Shown: positions 1 to 10,959, numbered from the stretch's first letter. The stretch is 64,000 bases of DNA from Euleptes europaea (GCF_029931775.1 NC_079325.1:24533461-24597460); one strand, 5' to 3'. Program-made: numbers and translations. The notes: generated by a model from the letters alone, not told the origin.

Positions 1-227
1 TCTAAAGGCGGTGGGGGTGGCCCTGGCAGTACCGATATTTCTTTGGACTTTCATAATGTCCCGATGCCCTTTTTTTTAATTATTATTCATTTATCTTTCT
101 TGGATGATGATTGCTTGTGCTGTGTTTCTTAGCAAAAAGAAGCACCGAAAACTAAAGTCAAACTGTGCAAATAAATAGTAACCAGCTCTTGTGCTATAGG
201 CAAATTAGCGATGCTATTATTTACATG

Positions 228-579
228 TGCAAAAACATACAAGGATACAACAAGCAGTACAATGGTGTACTTATAGTAGCTGGTTGCTACTCAAAGGAAG
301 TCAATCTCGGTTGACAACAACTTTACAAGGTAAGTCCAAAAATGTATTATTTTATAGAGTCTTTTTTCTTTTTTCAGATGAAATTTTTTTGAAGCATCTT
401 GCTTCAGCTCCAATTACGCTTCAAAAATTTTCATCTGAAAACAGAAAAAGACTATAAAATAATAAGTTTTTGTACTTACGTTGTAAACTTGTCAACCGAG
501 ATTGACTTCCTTTGAGTAGCAACCAGCTACTATAAGTACACCATTGTACTGCTTGTTGTAACCTTGTATGTTTTTGTAC
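228..579. repeat. Long foldback (inverted repeat, about 350 bp)
   Basis: Arms 228-395 and 418-579 are reverse complements at roughly 90 percent by eye, with a 22-bp spacer at 396-417. Matching landmarks are AACATACAAGG on the left against CCTTGTATGTT on the right, and GAAGTCAATCTCGG against CCGAGATTGACTTC. No coding capacity is seen beyond arm shadows. It may be a foldback MITE; no target-site duplication was established. Confidence 0.85.
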
Positions 580-595
580 TGTGTTTCTAGCTTAA

Positions 596-785
596 CTTCT
601 TTTAAAATGTCATTAAAAAAAATTAATTGCATGAAAGCTTGTTAAGCGTCAGCGTTCTGCAACTTTCTAGATCCTCCCATGGAATCACAGGAGAGTACAT
701 TTTGTTTAACTTTTTTTAAATGTCATTTTAAAAAAAAATTGCATGAAAGTTTCCTCCCATGGAATCACAAAAGTGTACATTTTGT
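596..785. repeat. Degenerate tandem duplication (about 100-bp unit) in AT-rich DNA
   Basis: Two adjacent blocks share, in order, a T-rich run, AATGTCATTT-like sequence, an A-rich run, GCATGAAAG, CCTCCCATGGAATCACA and GTACATTTTGTTT. The second block is shorter. The rest of 577-1189 is AT-rich with nothing recognised. Confidence 0.65.
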
Positions 786-1189
786 TTCTCAGCAAATAAA
801 GCACTCTAAACCAAATCCCTAAACCCCAATACTTTAAAGTCAAAACCAAATACAGGTATTTATTTTGTATTCGTATTAGAAAGCTCAGTGATGAATTTCA
901 CAGAGTGTTGCCATAAGGATTAATAAATGCCCCTGTAAAATGAATCGCATCTTCCATTAAGAAAATCTGTAATTTCAGCAATTCTCCAGGATTTAACAAA
1001 TCAAACGTAAAACAAAGGAGGCTCTGGAGAGTGCTGGCATTTTGCTTTTACAACTTTTGAACAGTGAATGGATTCCAAATACAGTATTGTTTTCCTCACT
1101 AATATGGGAAGCAGGCATGGTAAAAACAATTATTTGTTTACTTCATTTATATAGCTCCTTTCTGAGACTCAAGGAAGATTATATATATG

Positions 1190-1510
1190 TAAGTGGTGTC
1201 AACTTACAGCTGATTTATGGTGACCCCAGCAAAGGACTTTCAAGGCAAGTGAGAAACAGAGAGTTTTCTACTTTTTTTTGTGCTGTCAAGTCACAGCTGA
1301 CTTATGGCGATCACTGCTATTGCCTGCTGCCACATCACACCCCTGGTATTTCTTGGAGGTCTCCTATCCAAATACTAGTCAGAGTCCAGGCTGAGAGTTC
1401 GTGACTGGCCCAGGGTCGCCCAGCACGTTGCCATAGCAGAGTGGGGATTTGAACCTGGGTTTCCCAGATCGTAGTCTGACACCTTTACCATTTCACTCCA
1501 CTGGCTCTCA
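1190..1510 (-). repeat. Chimeric SINE: tRNA-like head, 5S-like middle, BovB-like tail
   Basis: Read on the minus strand from 1510, it starts with a Sauria-type tRNA head (AGAGCCAGTGGAG, B box GGTTCAAATCC) and the GGGCCAGTCAC segment. It passes into the 5S-derived TATTTGGATAGGAGACC segment and ends with CGCCATAAGTCAGCTGTGAC, the BovB-type tail. A second tail-like piece (1190-1260) lies beside it. Coordinates are approximate. Confidence 0.6.
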
Positions 1511-1514
1511 TGTT

Positions 1515-2124
1515 TTCTACTTTAGGTCTCTCTCTTTTTGTTGAAGACATACTTGACTCTCTCCAGCACAAAATAACCAAAACACTGGAAGATTTGTGAT
1601 GGAATCCCCCCAGCATTTTAAAGCTAATTTGCAGTGATCAGCTCCAGTTGGGGTTGGTACCATATGGGAAGGGGAGAGGGAGTGGAATCCTATGGCCTCC
1701 ACATGGCTTTGCCTATTCAACCTACCCTCCATATCTACTGTTAGCCCCAGGAATGGGGGAAAAATGGACCCGATTTTTTTTTACTTTTTCTCCTCGTCCA
1801 ACAGGGTACAAAGGGATTAAACACCCCCTTGACAAAGGGATTAAATACCCCATGATCCAAAACAGGGATGCTCAAGGGGTGCAATTTTTTTTTAAGATCC
1901 AGCCACATACTTCCCTCCCCCCATTGTGTTTTGCTCTTCAGGTGAACACTCTTCTTGGGGTTTTCTGTGTCACTGAATAGCAAGCTAAGCATGTGGCTTG
2001 TCGGCTGGAAAGTTCAGCTTGGACCTCCACAACGTCCCTAGCAGGGCCACGTAATCATTCATTGAAATTAGATGGTTTAAGCCCAGCCCATAGAAAGCAA
2101 TGATGAACAGTGCAATGAAATCAT
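1515..2124. other. Unresolved intergenic DNA
   Basis: I recognise no gene or repeat here. The short overlapping open frames on both strands look random and contain poly-T runs. Confidence 0.5.
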
Positions 2125-2428
2125 GAAGAAGATTTGGTTTTTATATGCCGACTTTCTCTTCCACTTAAGGAAAATTAACCTGGCTTACAATCACCATCCC
2201 TCCCCCTCCCCACAACAGATACCCTGTGAGGTAGGTGGGGCTGAGTGAGTGTGACTAGCCCAAGGTCACCCAGCTGGCTTCATGTGTAGGAGTGGGGAAA
2301 CAAATCCAGTTCACCAGATTAGCCTCCGCCTCTCATGTGGAAGAGTGGGAAATGAAACCCCGGTTCTCCAGATCAGAGTCCACCACTTCAAACCACTGCT
2401 CTTAACCACTACACTGTGATGGCTCTCA
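2125..2428 (-). repeat. tRNA-derived SINE (GTAGTGGTTAAGAG family), full length
   Basis: On the minus strand it runs from a tRNA-like head near 2428, through the CCAGCTGGGTGACCTTGGGC-type body, to the TTAAGTGG and TATAAAAACC segment and a (TTC)n-like tail near 2125. The same layout recurs at 2927, 7597, 18793, 20669, 27659 and 35139. It is a Sauria-like squamate SINE. Confidence 0.85.
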
Positions 2429-2926
2429 GTGTAAACTTAAGCAGAACTATGCTAGTCCAGGTCAAGCATCAGCACACCCTGAGGTGGGGCAGCTGCCAGG
2501 GCCCAAGGTCTCTGGCAGGGACAACTGCTACCAGCCCCCCACCGGCCCACTTTCATTCTAGCATTGTACTACCCATGGTCCCTGCAGTGTGTACTACCCG
2601 GTGCCGCTGGGAAAAGGTCGGCCACTGTGAGCGTGGGTCCTGGGGGTGCTCATGAGCAGACAAAAAAAAAAGACAAGCAGGTTGGAGGCATGCAGATGGG
2701 TGGGAGGAAAGGATGGCATGACTGCCTGGTGGTGGGCAGAGGAGGGGTGGGGAGCTCTGGGAACTCTCTGCCTGGAGAACCCCAAAACCTGGAACACCCC
2801 CCGCTGCAATCTAAGTCCATTGCAAATGCACCAGAATGCATTGCCTATGGCCTTTAGTCTCTCACACCCCCTTTCCCAATATGTGGATAACTGTACAGGT
2901 TGGATTCCTGTTAGGTAATGTATCTG
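2429..2926. other. Unresolved intergenic DNA between two SINEs
   Basis: No recognisable repeat or exon. The overlapping open frames on both strands show no family resemblance. Confidence 0.5.
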
Positions 2927-3234
2927 AAGCCAGCATGGTGTAGTGGTTAAGAGCGGTGGTTTGGAGCGGTGGACTCTGATCTGGAGAACCGGGTTCAATT
3001 CCCCACTCCTCCACATGAGTGGCAGAGGCTAATCTGGTGAACCGGGTTGGTTTCCCCACTCCTACGCATGAAGCCAGCTGGGTGACCTTGGGCTAGTCAC
3101 ACTCTCTCAGCCTCACCTACCTCACAGGGTGTCTGTTGTGGGGAGGGGAAGGGAAGGTGATTGTAAGCTGGTTTGATTCTTCCTTAAGTGGTGGAGAAAG
3201 TCAGCGTATAAAAACCAACTCTTCTTCTTCTTCT
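2927..3234 (+). repeat. tRNA-derived SINE (GTAGTGGTTAAGAG family), full length
   Basis: The A-box region is GTGTAGTGGTTAAGAG and the B box is GGTTCAATTCC. The body GTGACCTTGGGCTAGTCAC follows, and the element ends TATAAAAACCAACTC then (TTC)n at 3220-3234. It lies in opposite orientation to the 2125-2428 copy, 500 bp away. Confidence 0.88.
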
Positions 3235-3735
3235 GAAACATCATGAGGCACACACAGAGAGAGACTAGCTGTTATTGTTATGGCTGTACTGCTTAAATCA
3301 TTTCCTAGCATCCTCTTTTGTTTCCCATCCAACTCTCCCTTTTCCTTCTCTTCCTGGCCTCAGGTAACATTACCCTGTTCAACATAACCCAGCGAGTCCT
3401 CCGTTTGGCCTGACGTCCGATTCTTGCCCGGTTTGAATGAATGCCACAACGCCCCAGGCTTTTCTGGCATTTTATGCAAGGACCTCGAGTGCCTCTTTCC
3501 TAGCCTGATTACGATTCCCTGCAAAGCGGCCGGCATGCTCCTGAGCCATTTTTAGCCACAAGTACCTTTCAGCAGACAGCCTGGCTGCAGAGGGGACAAA
3601 GAAAGGCTTCCAACAGAGGACAGTTTGGCACGGCTCCTGGAAGCTAGAAAAAGGAGAGGATCCCTGGTTCTGGCGACAGTCATAAATCTAGTGGTTGAGT
3701 CTTTATAACACAGCCAGGAGAAGCACGGGGAAATT
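3235..3735. other. Unresolved intergenic DNA
   Basis: Unique-looking sequence with no exon or repeat recognised. Confidence 0.45.
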
Positions 3736-4870
3736 TATTTATTTATTAATTTGTTTAGTTATTTCAGATGTGTATTAGCCAACTTTCTCTCTTGTGGAAC
3801 TCAAGGTGGCTTAAAATATAAATAGAACATTATATTTAAAAAAACCCCACAATAAAACAAATGATAAAACCCATAAAGTCCCAGTTTGAAAACTCCAAAT
3901 AGGACTGCAAAGAATAACAGCTATATCGATCAAAATGCAGTCCTAAATAAAACTGTCTTCAACTGCCTCCTAAAGATTGGCATTGAGGGGTCGAGGCACA
4001 CCTCCCTGGGGAGGTTGTTCCATAGTTGGGTTGCCACAGAAAAGCCCTCTCGCATGTACCCACCAAATAAGTGTCTTTAATTGCTGAGACTGTAACGGCA
4101 CCTCCCCACAACCTTAATTTCTGACCAGCAACGTATGAATGAATGATTTTATTATTACGGCAATAGCCAGATAAGCTGCAAACCTTGTCAGTAAAACCGA
4201 TTACATAATAAAAATCTCTATATACAAAATACAGATAAAATTATATCAATTAAAAATCACCTTGTTCACATAGGCACATATCAATTAAAAATCACTAATA
4301 CCCTTCTCCAAGCGGATTTTAATAGCTGCAGAGCAATACTTGGCTACTTGCAAAGATCGTTGAGAGTCTCCCTCCCATAAGAGGGAGTTTAATTTTCCCT
4401 CCCATAAGAGGGAGGGAATTTAATTTTCTCTTCCTCTGAACTGGCTTCCATTGTGCTAATAAGAGGTAAACCAGCAACGTATGAGAGATGACAATCCCTC
4501 AAATACCCCGGTCCCAAGCCATATATAAAGGACAAAAGCAACACCATGAACTGGACCCAGGAGCAGATCGGTAGTTACTGTAGTACTGGGGACATATGCT
4601 CCCAATAGCTGGTCCCAACCAGCAGTCTAGCCACAGCATTTTGCACTAGCTGCAGTTTCTGAACACTCTTCAAGGGTAGCCCCAAGTAGAGCACATTGCA
4701 GTAGTCTAGTTAGATGTAACTAAGGCATGGATCACTGTGGTTAGATCTGACTGAACCAGGGACACAGTTGATGCACAGCTGATGGAGCTGAGCAAACGCA
4801 CTCCGAGCCACAGAAGCCACCTGGTTTTCTAAGGTGACTGCTGTGTCAAGCAACACTCCCAAGCTATCAT
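3736..4870 (-). mobile_element. L2-type LINE, 3' reverse transcriptase end, 5'-truncated and interrupted
   Basis: Minus-strand translation of 4480-4870 gives recognisable L2 reverse-transcriptase text: LGVLLD-like, VASVARSAF, LDYCNVLYLGLPLK, then VQKLQLVQNAVARLLVGTS. The 3736-4123 part fits the C-terminal end and 3' tail of the same copy. It is split by another LINE at 4139-4469. Stops in the frame mark it as an old, dead copy. Confidence 0.8.
4139..4469 (-). mobile_element. Truncated LINE 3' end inserted in the L2 copy, 15-bp target-site duplication
   Basis: An exact 15-bp duplication (ACCAGCAACGTATGA) flanks it at 4124-4138 and 4470-4484. The minus-strand peptide contains LNSLLWEGDSQRS and LQVAKYCSAAIKIR, matching the C-terminus of the element at 5020-5640. 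Inside is a short tandem duplication around TCCCTCCCATAAGAGGGA (4370-4432). Confidence 0.8.
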
Positions 4871-4876
4871 TAACAG

Positions 4877-5015
4877 CCTTGCTCAGATCTTGCTAAAGGA
4901 GGGCCGTGGCTTCCTTTATAGAGTCAATCCCTCTCATGTTGGGTCTTCCTCTTTTCCTGCTGCCTTCAACTTTTCTTACCATTATTGTCTTTTCCAGTGA
5001 CTTCTCATAATGTGA
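4877..5015 (-). mobile_element. BovB (RTE) LINE fragment
   Basis: On the minus strand it reads as the end of the BovB reverse-transcriptase frame: an SLEK-like start, then GRPNMR-type, DSIKEA and DLSK segments, as in the better copies at 16995 and 30582. It abuts the L2 copy. Confidence 0.75.
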
Positions 5016-5019
5016 GTAG

Positions 5020-5640
5020 AATGGTATGGATTAATTTATTAATATGGCAAATGCAATTAAAAACATTCATATCAGTTACAGAATTAAAATTGAAGAGTAT
5101 AAAGTAACTAAAATGATAGGATATACACTTCATAAGCAGTTTATATAATTTAAACAGACCTTGGATTAATAAAACATTCTCGATTTTAAGTTAGGTTACC
5201 AATCCCCAGCTTTGTCGAATGGATCTTATATATAGGGGCACAGAATTTAGCTACTTGCTTCACCCTCTGGTCTGATCCTTCCCATAGGAGACTCATCAGT
5301 CTCTCTTCCTTGGAGCTATCCTTTATTAGATTAAGGAGAGGAGAAATTAGCTTGTATCGGACTTCCCGAACACCTGAAAAAGACACGCGCAGTAGATTCA
5401 ACTTCACCCGACTTGCAGGGACATCCCCATTCTGATTTTGGTAATCTCCTAAATCTGCCTTCTAGGATCGCCAAGGGTAAGGCAGAGCTTCTAGCTAGTA
5501 AAAAAGCCCTTCTTTCTTTGTTAATTTCCAAATATGAAAGATATTCTGCTGGTGCTAACACATACCTATTGTTTTCTGGGGCCAAAAATGCCAGAGAGTT
5601 CACAAGCTCATTTTGACGTTCAATGTCAGAGTGGATTTAA
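5020..5640 (-). mobile_element. LINE C-terminal fragment with a CPC...C knuckle
   Basis: Two overlapping minus-strand frames read SEWGCPCKSGEVESTARVFF then RCSGSP, and VKQVAKFCAPIYKIHSTK. A CPC-x-SGEVE-...-C knuckle followed by VAKFC...KI is the C-terminal signature of one non-LTR LINE group in lizards; the clade is not fixed here. The frame is broken and the copy 5'-truncated. Related copies lie at 4139, 20000 and 28585. Confidence 0.7.
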
Positions 5641-5696
5641 CCCTTTAGCAAGGCTCCCCACATTTTCAATAGCATTTTAAAGAGGAACACTAATGT

Positions 5697-5875
5697 GGGT
5701 AAGGTATCACCAAGTCATACTCAATTTATAGCAACCCGAGCAAGCGGCTTTTAAGCCAAGTGAGAAACTGAGGTGGTCTGCCATTGCCTTCCTCTGCAGA
5801 GTCTTCCTTGGTGGCCTCCCTTTCAAGTACTGACCCTGCTTAGCTTCTGACGAGACCGGGCTATACCATGATACC
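5697..5875 (-). repeat. 5S-rRNA-derived SINE, degenerate
   Basis: On the minus strand it has the 5S-like AGAAGCTAAGCAGGGTCAG segment, then a CAAGGAA-like 5S end, the GGCAATGGCAGACCACCTCA body and a BovB-like tail. It is more diverged than the copies at 34306, 58265 and 59403. Confidence 0.65.
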
Positions 5876-6116
5876 TTCCCTCTGGGAACACTGATAACAT
5901 CCCTTTAAATGCTAATAACATCACAGAGAACTCAGTTTGGATTAGTGCAACTAAATCCCCTCTCCCTTTTCCATCTGGCCCCAATCTGAGTTGGAGTTTT
6001 GTGCATGCATATATGCAAAGCTTACATTTTACAGAAAAATGGACATTGTGGTCTTACTCATAGCAATTTCACCCATAAAAAAGGAGTTGATGTAGAAACA
6101 TAATTCCACTCCACTA

Positions 6117-6301
6117 GGGTTGCCACACTCCAGGTACTAGCTGGAGATCTGCTATTACAACTGATCTCCAGCCGACAGAGATCAGTTCCCCTGGAGAAAA
6201 CGGCTGCTTTGGCAATTGGACTCTATGGCATTGAAACCCCACCCTCCTCAGGCTCCACCACAAAAACCTCCCACTGGTGGCGAAGAGGGACCTGGCAACC
6301 C
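6117..6301 (-). mobile_element. GGGTTGCC-ended MITE with TA target duplication
   Basis: The ends are GGGTTGCCA and TGGCAACCC, flanked by TA at 6115-6116 and 6302-6303. The interior carries the family markers GATCTCCAGC, ATTTTCTCC-type sequence (minus sense) and CTCTATGGCATTGAA. It is a nonautonomous DNA transposon with no coding capacity. Confidence 0.8.
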
Positions 6302-6709
6302 TACACCCCACCCACCTGCATATAGCAAGACTAAAGCAACAGCAGTGACCTATTTTCCTGGGACACTAAAATAGCTGAAGTTGTCTCCATTCACACCTGT
6401 CACAGGGCTGCCTCCTTAGGAAGATACACCTACCTTGACCAGCTCCAGATTCTGGGGTCTTGGGCAAGATGCCCTCTGGTGGCCCCAACCAGTAAGTGCA
6501 CCACTGCTGGTAGTGCTCCCTTCTTATATTAGAGGCAGATGGTGAATGCTTTTAGTGCTTCACCACCAAGATGCTTCAGTAGGCTGGGGGGTTCGTGGTG
6601 GGCCCTCTTAAGCTTCTCACACCTTAGCAGGTGCCCAGTAAAGGCAGCCCTGGCATCTGCCTTGTTTGATGCCAAGAGATCCTGATCCTGCAGGGAAGCG
6701 CTGATTCTA

Positions 6710-6909
6710 GGGTTGCCAGGTCCCTCTTTGCCACTGGCAGGAGGTTTTGGAGGTGGAGCCTGAGGTGGGCAGGGTTTGGGGAGGGACTTCAATGTCATAG
6801 AGTCCAATTGCCAAAGCGCCCATTTTCTCCAGGGGAACTGATCTCTATCGGCTGGAGATCAGTTGTAATAGCAGGAGATCTCCAGCTAGTACCTGGAGGT
6901 TGGCAAGCC
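6710..6909 (+). mobile_element. GGGTTGCC-ended MITE
   Basis: Same family as 6117-6301 in the opposite orientation: it starts GGGTTGCCAGGTCCCTC, has TATCGGCTGGAGATCAG inside and ends GAGGTTGGCAAGCCT. TA precedes it at the left; the right end has one substitution. Confidence 0.8.
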
Positions 6910-7596
6910 TTGCTGGTTCCCCTCCAAGGAAGGTCCTAGCCATTTTCATATAAAATGGAACTCCAACCTGCTTATAGACAAATGTCTAAAGCATTGATTT
7001 TCAGAATCCTTGGGGAGGTTCCTGGCCATTTGGAGAAAAACACGGGTTGAGAGTTGGAGAAGGGACTGGCTGTCTGATGGCCCCCGACTTTGCCCCCAAA
7101 GCAATGAATAAAAATGCACGGAGAAGCCGAAAGGCGATCAGTGCGCAGCAGCCAGAAGAGCTGAGTAATTTGCATGCTTGAATGCCCCTCGCCGCAGCAA
7201 AGCTCTCTTACAGCCTGTAGCGCCATCCGTTTCAATCATTCAGGTTCCGCTGATGTCCCTTGGCAAAGTGTCATCGATTGAAGCTCAAAACCCGGGAAAT
7301 AGGTTTTTGAAGCTCAATATATTTGATCTTTTATTTTTAAAAATTAAAAAAAAAACGTATTGGGGAAGAGATCAGAATGCACAAAGAGGTTACTTGCTGA
7401 GAAAACATTTGTCAGACGTTGGACAGCTGCCTGCCCTCCCCAAACCGCCTGATTTCTTTTTTTATTTATTTTGCTGTATTTTTACCCTGATTTTCAGCAA
7501 AGTGGAGGGCGCTCCCAAAGTGGCTTGCAGCAATTAAAATATAGTCAAGTGGTTTTGAGAAGATGAGATTTTTACAGGAGTCGCAGTCAAGGCATG
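6910..7596. other. Unresolved intergenic DNA
   Basis: No exon or confident repeat seen; 7460-7560 looks like the eroded 3' end of a Sauria-type SINE. Confidence 0.4.
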
Positions 7597-7798
7597 ATGA
7601 AGAAGAACTGGTTTTTATACCCCACTTTTCTCTACCTTTAAGGAGTCTCTAAGCGGCTTACAATAGCCTTCCCTTCCCCTCCCCACAACAGGCACCTCGT
7701 GAGGAAGGTGGGGTTGAAATGTGGTGGAGTGGGAAAACAACCCCAGTTCTCCAGATTAGAGTCCACCGCTCTTAACTACTACACCACACTGGCTCTCA
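7597..7798 (-). repeat. tRNA-derived SINE (GTAGTGGTTAAGAG family), internally shortened
   Basis: On the minus strand: AGAGCCAGTGTGGTGTAGTA head, AGGTAGAGAAAAG and TATAAAAACCAG tail ending in TTC repeats. It lacks the middle GTGACCTTGGGC segment that full copies have. Confidence 0.8.
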
Positions 7799-8037
7799 GT
7801 TGGAAGGACACCTGGTTTTTGTGGCTGCTGTTTCCTTCTGGCTTCAGACATGGCACTTGGATGCTATGGGGAAGGAAAGGGTTTTCGAGTGGGGCTGGCT
7901 AGAGGCAGGAAGCCTGGCTGCTGTTCCTCTGGCCTTAGCGAACACTGTTGGTAGCTGGGAGAAGGGTCTCTGGTGGAGCCTTTCATCCACACTGAGGCGG
8001 TTCTCATGCTGGTTTCTCCTAGTCTTACATGGCAATA

Positions 8038-8246
8038 GGGTTGCCAGCCAGGTCCCTCTTCACCACCGGCGGGAGGTTTTTGGGGTGGAGCCTGAGGAGG
8101 GTGGGGTTTGGGGAAGGGAGGGACTTCTATGCCATATTGTCCAATTGCCAAAGCGGCTATTTTCTCCAGGGGAGCTGATCTCTATCGGCTGGAGCTCAGC
8201 TGTAATAGCAGGAGATCTCCAGCTACTACCTGTAGGGCGGCAACCC
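8038..8246 (+). mobile_element. GGGTTGCC-ended MITE with TA target duplication
   Basis: Flanked by TA at 8036-8037 and 8247-8248. It starts GGGTTGCCAGCCAGGTCCC and ends GGCGGCAACCC. It is the longest copy in the window. Confidence 0.82.
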
Positions 8247-8429
8247 TACATGGCGAATTATAGTTAAATAGAAATCTTAGGGCCAAACTAGATATGATGG
8301 GAAGCACATTTTTCATGGCAGCCAGGAATCAACCCTCAAAGGGTCCTCATCCCAATGCAGTTTGAGCTGTTCTTCTGTAATGGGACAATGGCCCTTTGAA
8401 AGATGACCAGTGCCAAGCAAGTAGAGCTT

Positions 8430-8557
8430 GGGGTATAATGCCATAGAGTCCGCCTTCCAAAGCAGCCATTTTCTCCAGGTGAACTGAGCTCTGTCACCTG
8501 GAGATCTAATGGCGGGAGATCTCCAGCCACCACCTGGAGGTTGGTAATAGCAGCCCT
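8430..8557 (+). mobile_element. GGGTTGCC MITE, left-truncated
   Basis: The right two-thirds of the family, from ATAATGCCATAGAGTCCGCC to CACCTGGAGGTTGG; the right end is eroded. Confidence 0.65.
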
Positions 8558-9248
8558 AGGCCAATGCTTTAACTGGTACACGTGCCAGCAAAACAGGTTC
8601 TGAACTTGGTACATAGGGAGAAGGATATGGAAAGATAGATTGTAAGTTCCTTGTGGCAGAGACCTGTCTTACCTGTCTCACCAAACTCAGTAAATAGCAC
8701 CATGTATACTGATTGTGTTGTGTAAGCAGCACCTTGGGAAACGTGACCTTTCAAAAGCCCGCTCTGGCTGGGAAAATCTAGGTTCCTTTGTGGGCACTGA
8801 GCGCTTCTGAAAATTGGCCCTCTTAAAGGTCAGCATGTAAGTCGGTGGCAGGAATTGCAGACAGGGCTCTTTGCATCAGAGCTGTTTGTTTCTCTCCAGC
8901 CTAGGGAGATTGTTCCACTTTAATTCCCCTGCCAAGTGGCATTTTCCTATCCTGCCAGCTCTGCATTTGTGCCATTATTTTTTAAAGTAACTTTTGATGC
9001 AATGCTAGCATTACAAAAAATAAAGGTTCTTTTTATAAGTTGCAAATTTTATAACACAAATCAAACCTGGCAAATTTTTATAACACAGATCAAGCCTGGC
9101 AGACTAACGTGGCACGCTGACCATCACAATCCAAAGCATTTTCCATTCGCAGATCAGAATACACCTCATATTGCTTTCTGCAATGGCTGCGACAGACCTT
9201 TGGCGTTCACATTATGCTGAGGTCAAAATAACTATGGTGGTGGCTGCC
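8558..9248. other. Unresolved intergenic DNA with a 31-bp tandem pair
   Basis: Around 9043-9105 the segment CAAATTTTTATAACACA(A/G)ATCAA(A/G)CCTGGCA is repeated twice. Nothing else is recognised. Confidence 0.5.
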
Positions 9249-9360
9249 TAGTTTTCCATAAAGAAACAAAATAACACCTATGCTGTAACTAGTAAGTAAG
9301 AAAACCCAAGACAGCACGGGGCTCGAAATGCTCTGTGAAAATACACTGAGACAAAATCAA

Positions 9361-9640
9361 TTTTTTAACAGCAGTATACTCTTATTATAAACTTGGTTAT
9401 TATACAGTTACAAAGGTTCGTAACTTCAGTAGATCTTATGTTATTATAGATTGTTTCTTATGGTGGTTGAGCAGAGCATTTATATTTCCATCAGTGGTTT
9501 CATTTGCACTTTATATTTGTGACCCGTAATTACGTGGCAATTATTTTGTGCCATTATTTTGTTAGGTCTAGTGATGTTACGGACCTTTGTAACTGTATAA
9601 TAACCAAGTTTATAATAAGAGTATACTGCTGTTAAAAAAA
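9361..9640. repeat. Nearly perfect 280-bp terminal-inverted-repeat element
   Basis: Arms 9361-9424 and 9576-9640 differ at one base in about 63 compared (GGTTCG against GGTCCG when oriented alike). The middle (9425-9575) is unique. The right end is a run of seven A. The 15-bp string TAGTTTTCCATAAAG occurs at 9249-9263 and again at 9641-9655, so the inserted unit may be the larger 9264-9640. Confidence 0.88.
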
Positions 9641-9655
9641 TAGTTTTCCATAAAG

Positions 9656-10094
9656 GCAGAGTGGAAAAGGAGGAGGCTGTATTGTGGGCCTGGCTGTTTT
9701 TGAAGACAGAATTTCACATGTGATGGAAAAGTCCTATTTCTTAATTTTTTATATGGGGTGGGGGCAGAATAACGAGTACCCTTTGAATATTGAACTAGTA
9801 ATTTTTTTTTATTAATTTGCACAGCCAACGGTTTTGCAAATAGGGAGTTTAAAGCCCTGTTCGCATGTTACAGTGAACACGCCCATCCTGCATACACTCG
9901 CGTACATCTGTTTGTAAGAAAGAGCCAACGGATGTTCACTTTACAAACGAAACTGGGGAGCAGTACCTGGATAAATGTGAAGTTTAAATCACACGTTCAG
10001 CTGTGCATGTGTTTATCGGAACATGAGAATTACTCTGCGCATGTATAAGTGTACGTTGGACATGCATTCATCGTAACTTGCGATCAGGGCTGAA
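9656..10094. other. Unresolved intergenic DNA
   Basis: No repeat or exon recognised. Confidence 0.4.
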
Positions 10095-10188
10095 ATGAAA
10101 CCCGGTTGGCTACTGTGTGAACAGACTGCTGGACTTGATGGGCCTTGGTCTGATCCAGCCTAGCTTTTCTTATGTCCTTATGATACCC
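10095..10188 (+). repeat. Fragment of a dispersed repeat ending TTCTTATGTTCTTA-like
   Basis: It carries GGCTACTGTGTGAACAGACT, GCTGGACTTGATGGGCC and TCTGATCCAGC. The same family is longer at 15795, 22000, 27260 and 57998. I do not know its class. Confidence 0.6.
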
Positions 10189-10405
10189 TGGTTAGAACGT
10201 TGGGCTTAGAACCAGAGTAATCTGGCTTCAGATCCTCACTTTGTCAGGAAGCTCAGTGGGGGGACTATAGGTGAGTCACTCTTCCTTAGCCTAACTTATC
10301 TATTAGGGTTATTGTGAGGATAAAATTGGGAAGGGGGAGTCATGTATGCCATCCCGAGGTCTTTGCAGGAGCGGGGCTGGAAAACAAATAAATAAATGCA
10401 TAAAT
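10189..10405 (+). repeat. Sauria-type tRNA SINE, diverged
   Basis: It has CCTGGTTAGAACGTTGGGC-like head, GGTGAGTCACTC, TATTAGGGTTATTGTGAGGA, TGTATGCCATCC and an AAATAAATAAATG tail, in the order of the squamate Sauria SINE. Confidence 0.65.
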
Positions 10406-10547
10406 GTGGGTTGCATTTATACATGTAGCACCCAGTGGTGGTAGACCGGATTGTAACACTCAATATTTACCCATCTAAAGGTCTGGATTATACCACTTAA
10501 TGTTTCCCCATCTGAAAAAAGAAGTAGCTGGGCCTCCCCACAGGTGA

Positions 10548-10749
10548 CGGCCAACCTCCAGGTAATAGCAGAAGATCTCCTGTTATTACAACTGATCTCC
10601 TGCCGATCGAGATCAGTTCACTTGGAGAAAATGGCCGCTTTGGCAATTGGACTCTATGGCATTGAAGTCCCTCTCCTCCCCAAACCCCACCCGCCTCAGG
10701 CTCCACCCTAAAAACCTCCCACCAATGGCAGAAAGGGACCTGGCAACCC
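10548..10749 (-). mobile_element. GGGTTGCC-ended MITE, left end eroded
   Basis: The right end is TGGCAACCC followed by TA. The interior matches the 6117 copy. The first few bases of the left terminus are lost. Confidence 0.75.
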
Positions 10750-10959
10750 TAGCTAATTGCCACTTCAGAGTAAATGAAAAATATTACTTTTGTCTTCTTG
10801 GTGTTCAGCTATAATCCTGCTTTGACACTTACTGCTTTAATGTTCCTCAGTAGTCATTTCAAGTATTTACTATCTTCTGCCAGTAATGGGGAATCATCAG
10901 CATATTTAGTTACTTATTGTATTAAATTTCTACCCCGCCCTCCCCAGCCAAGGCCGGGT

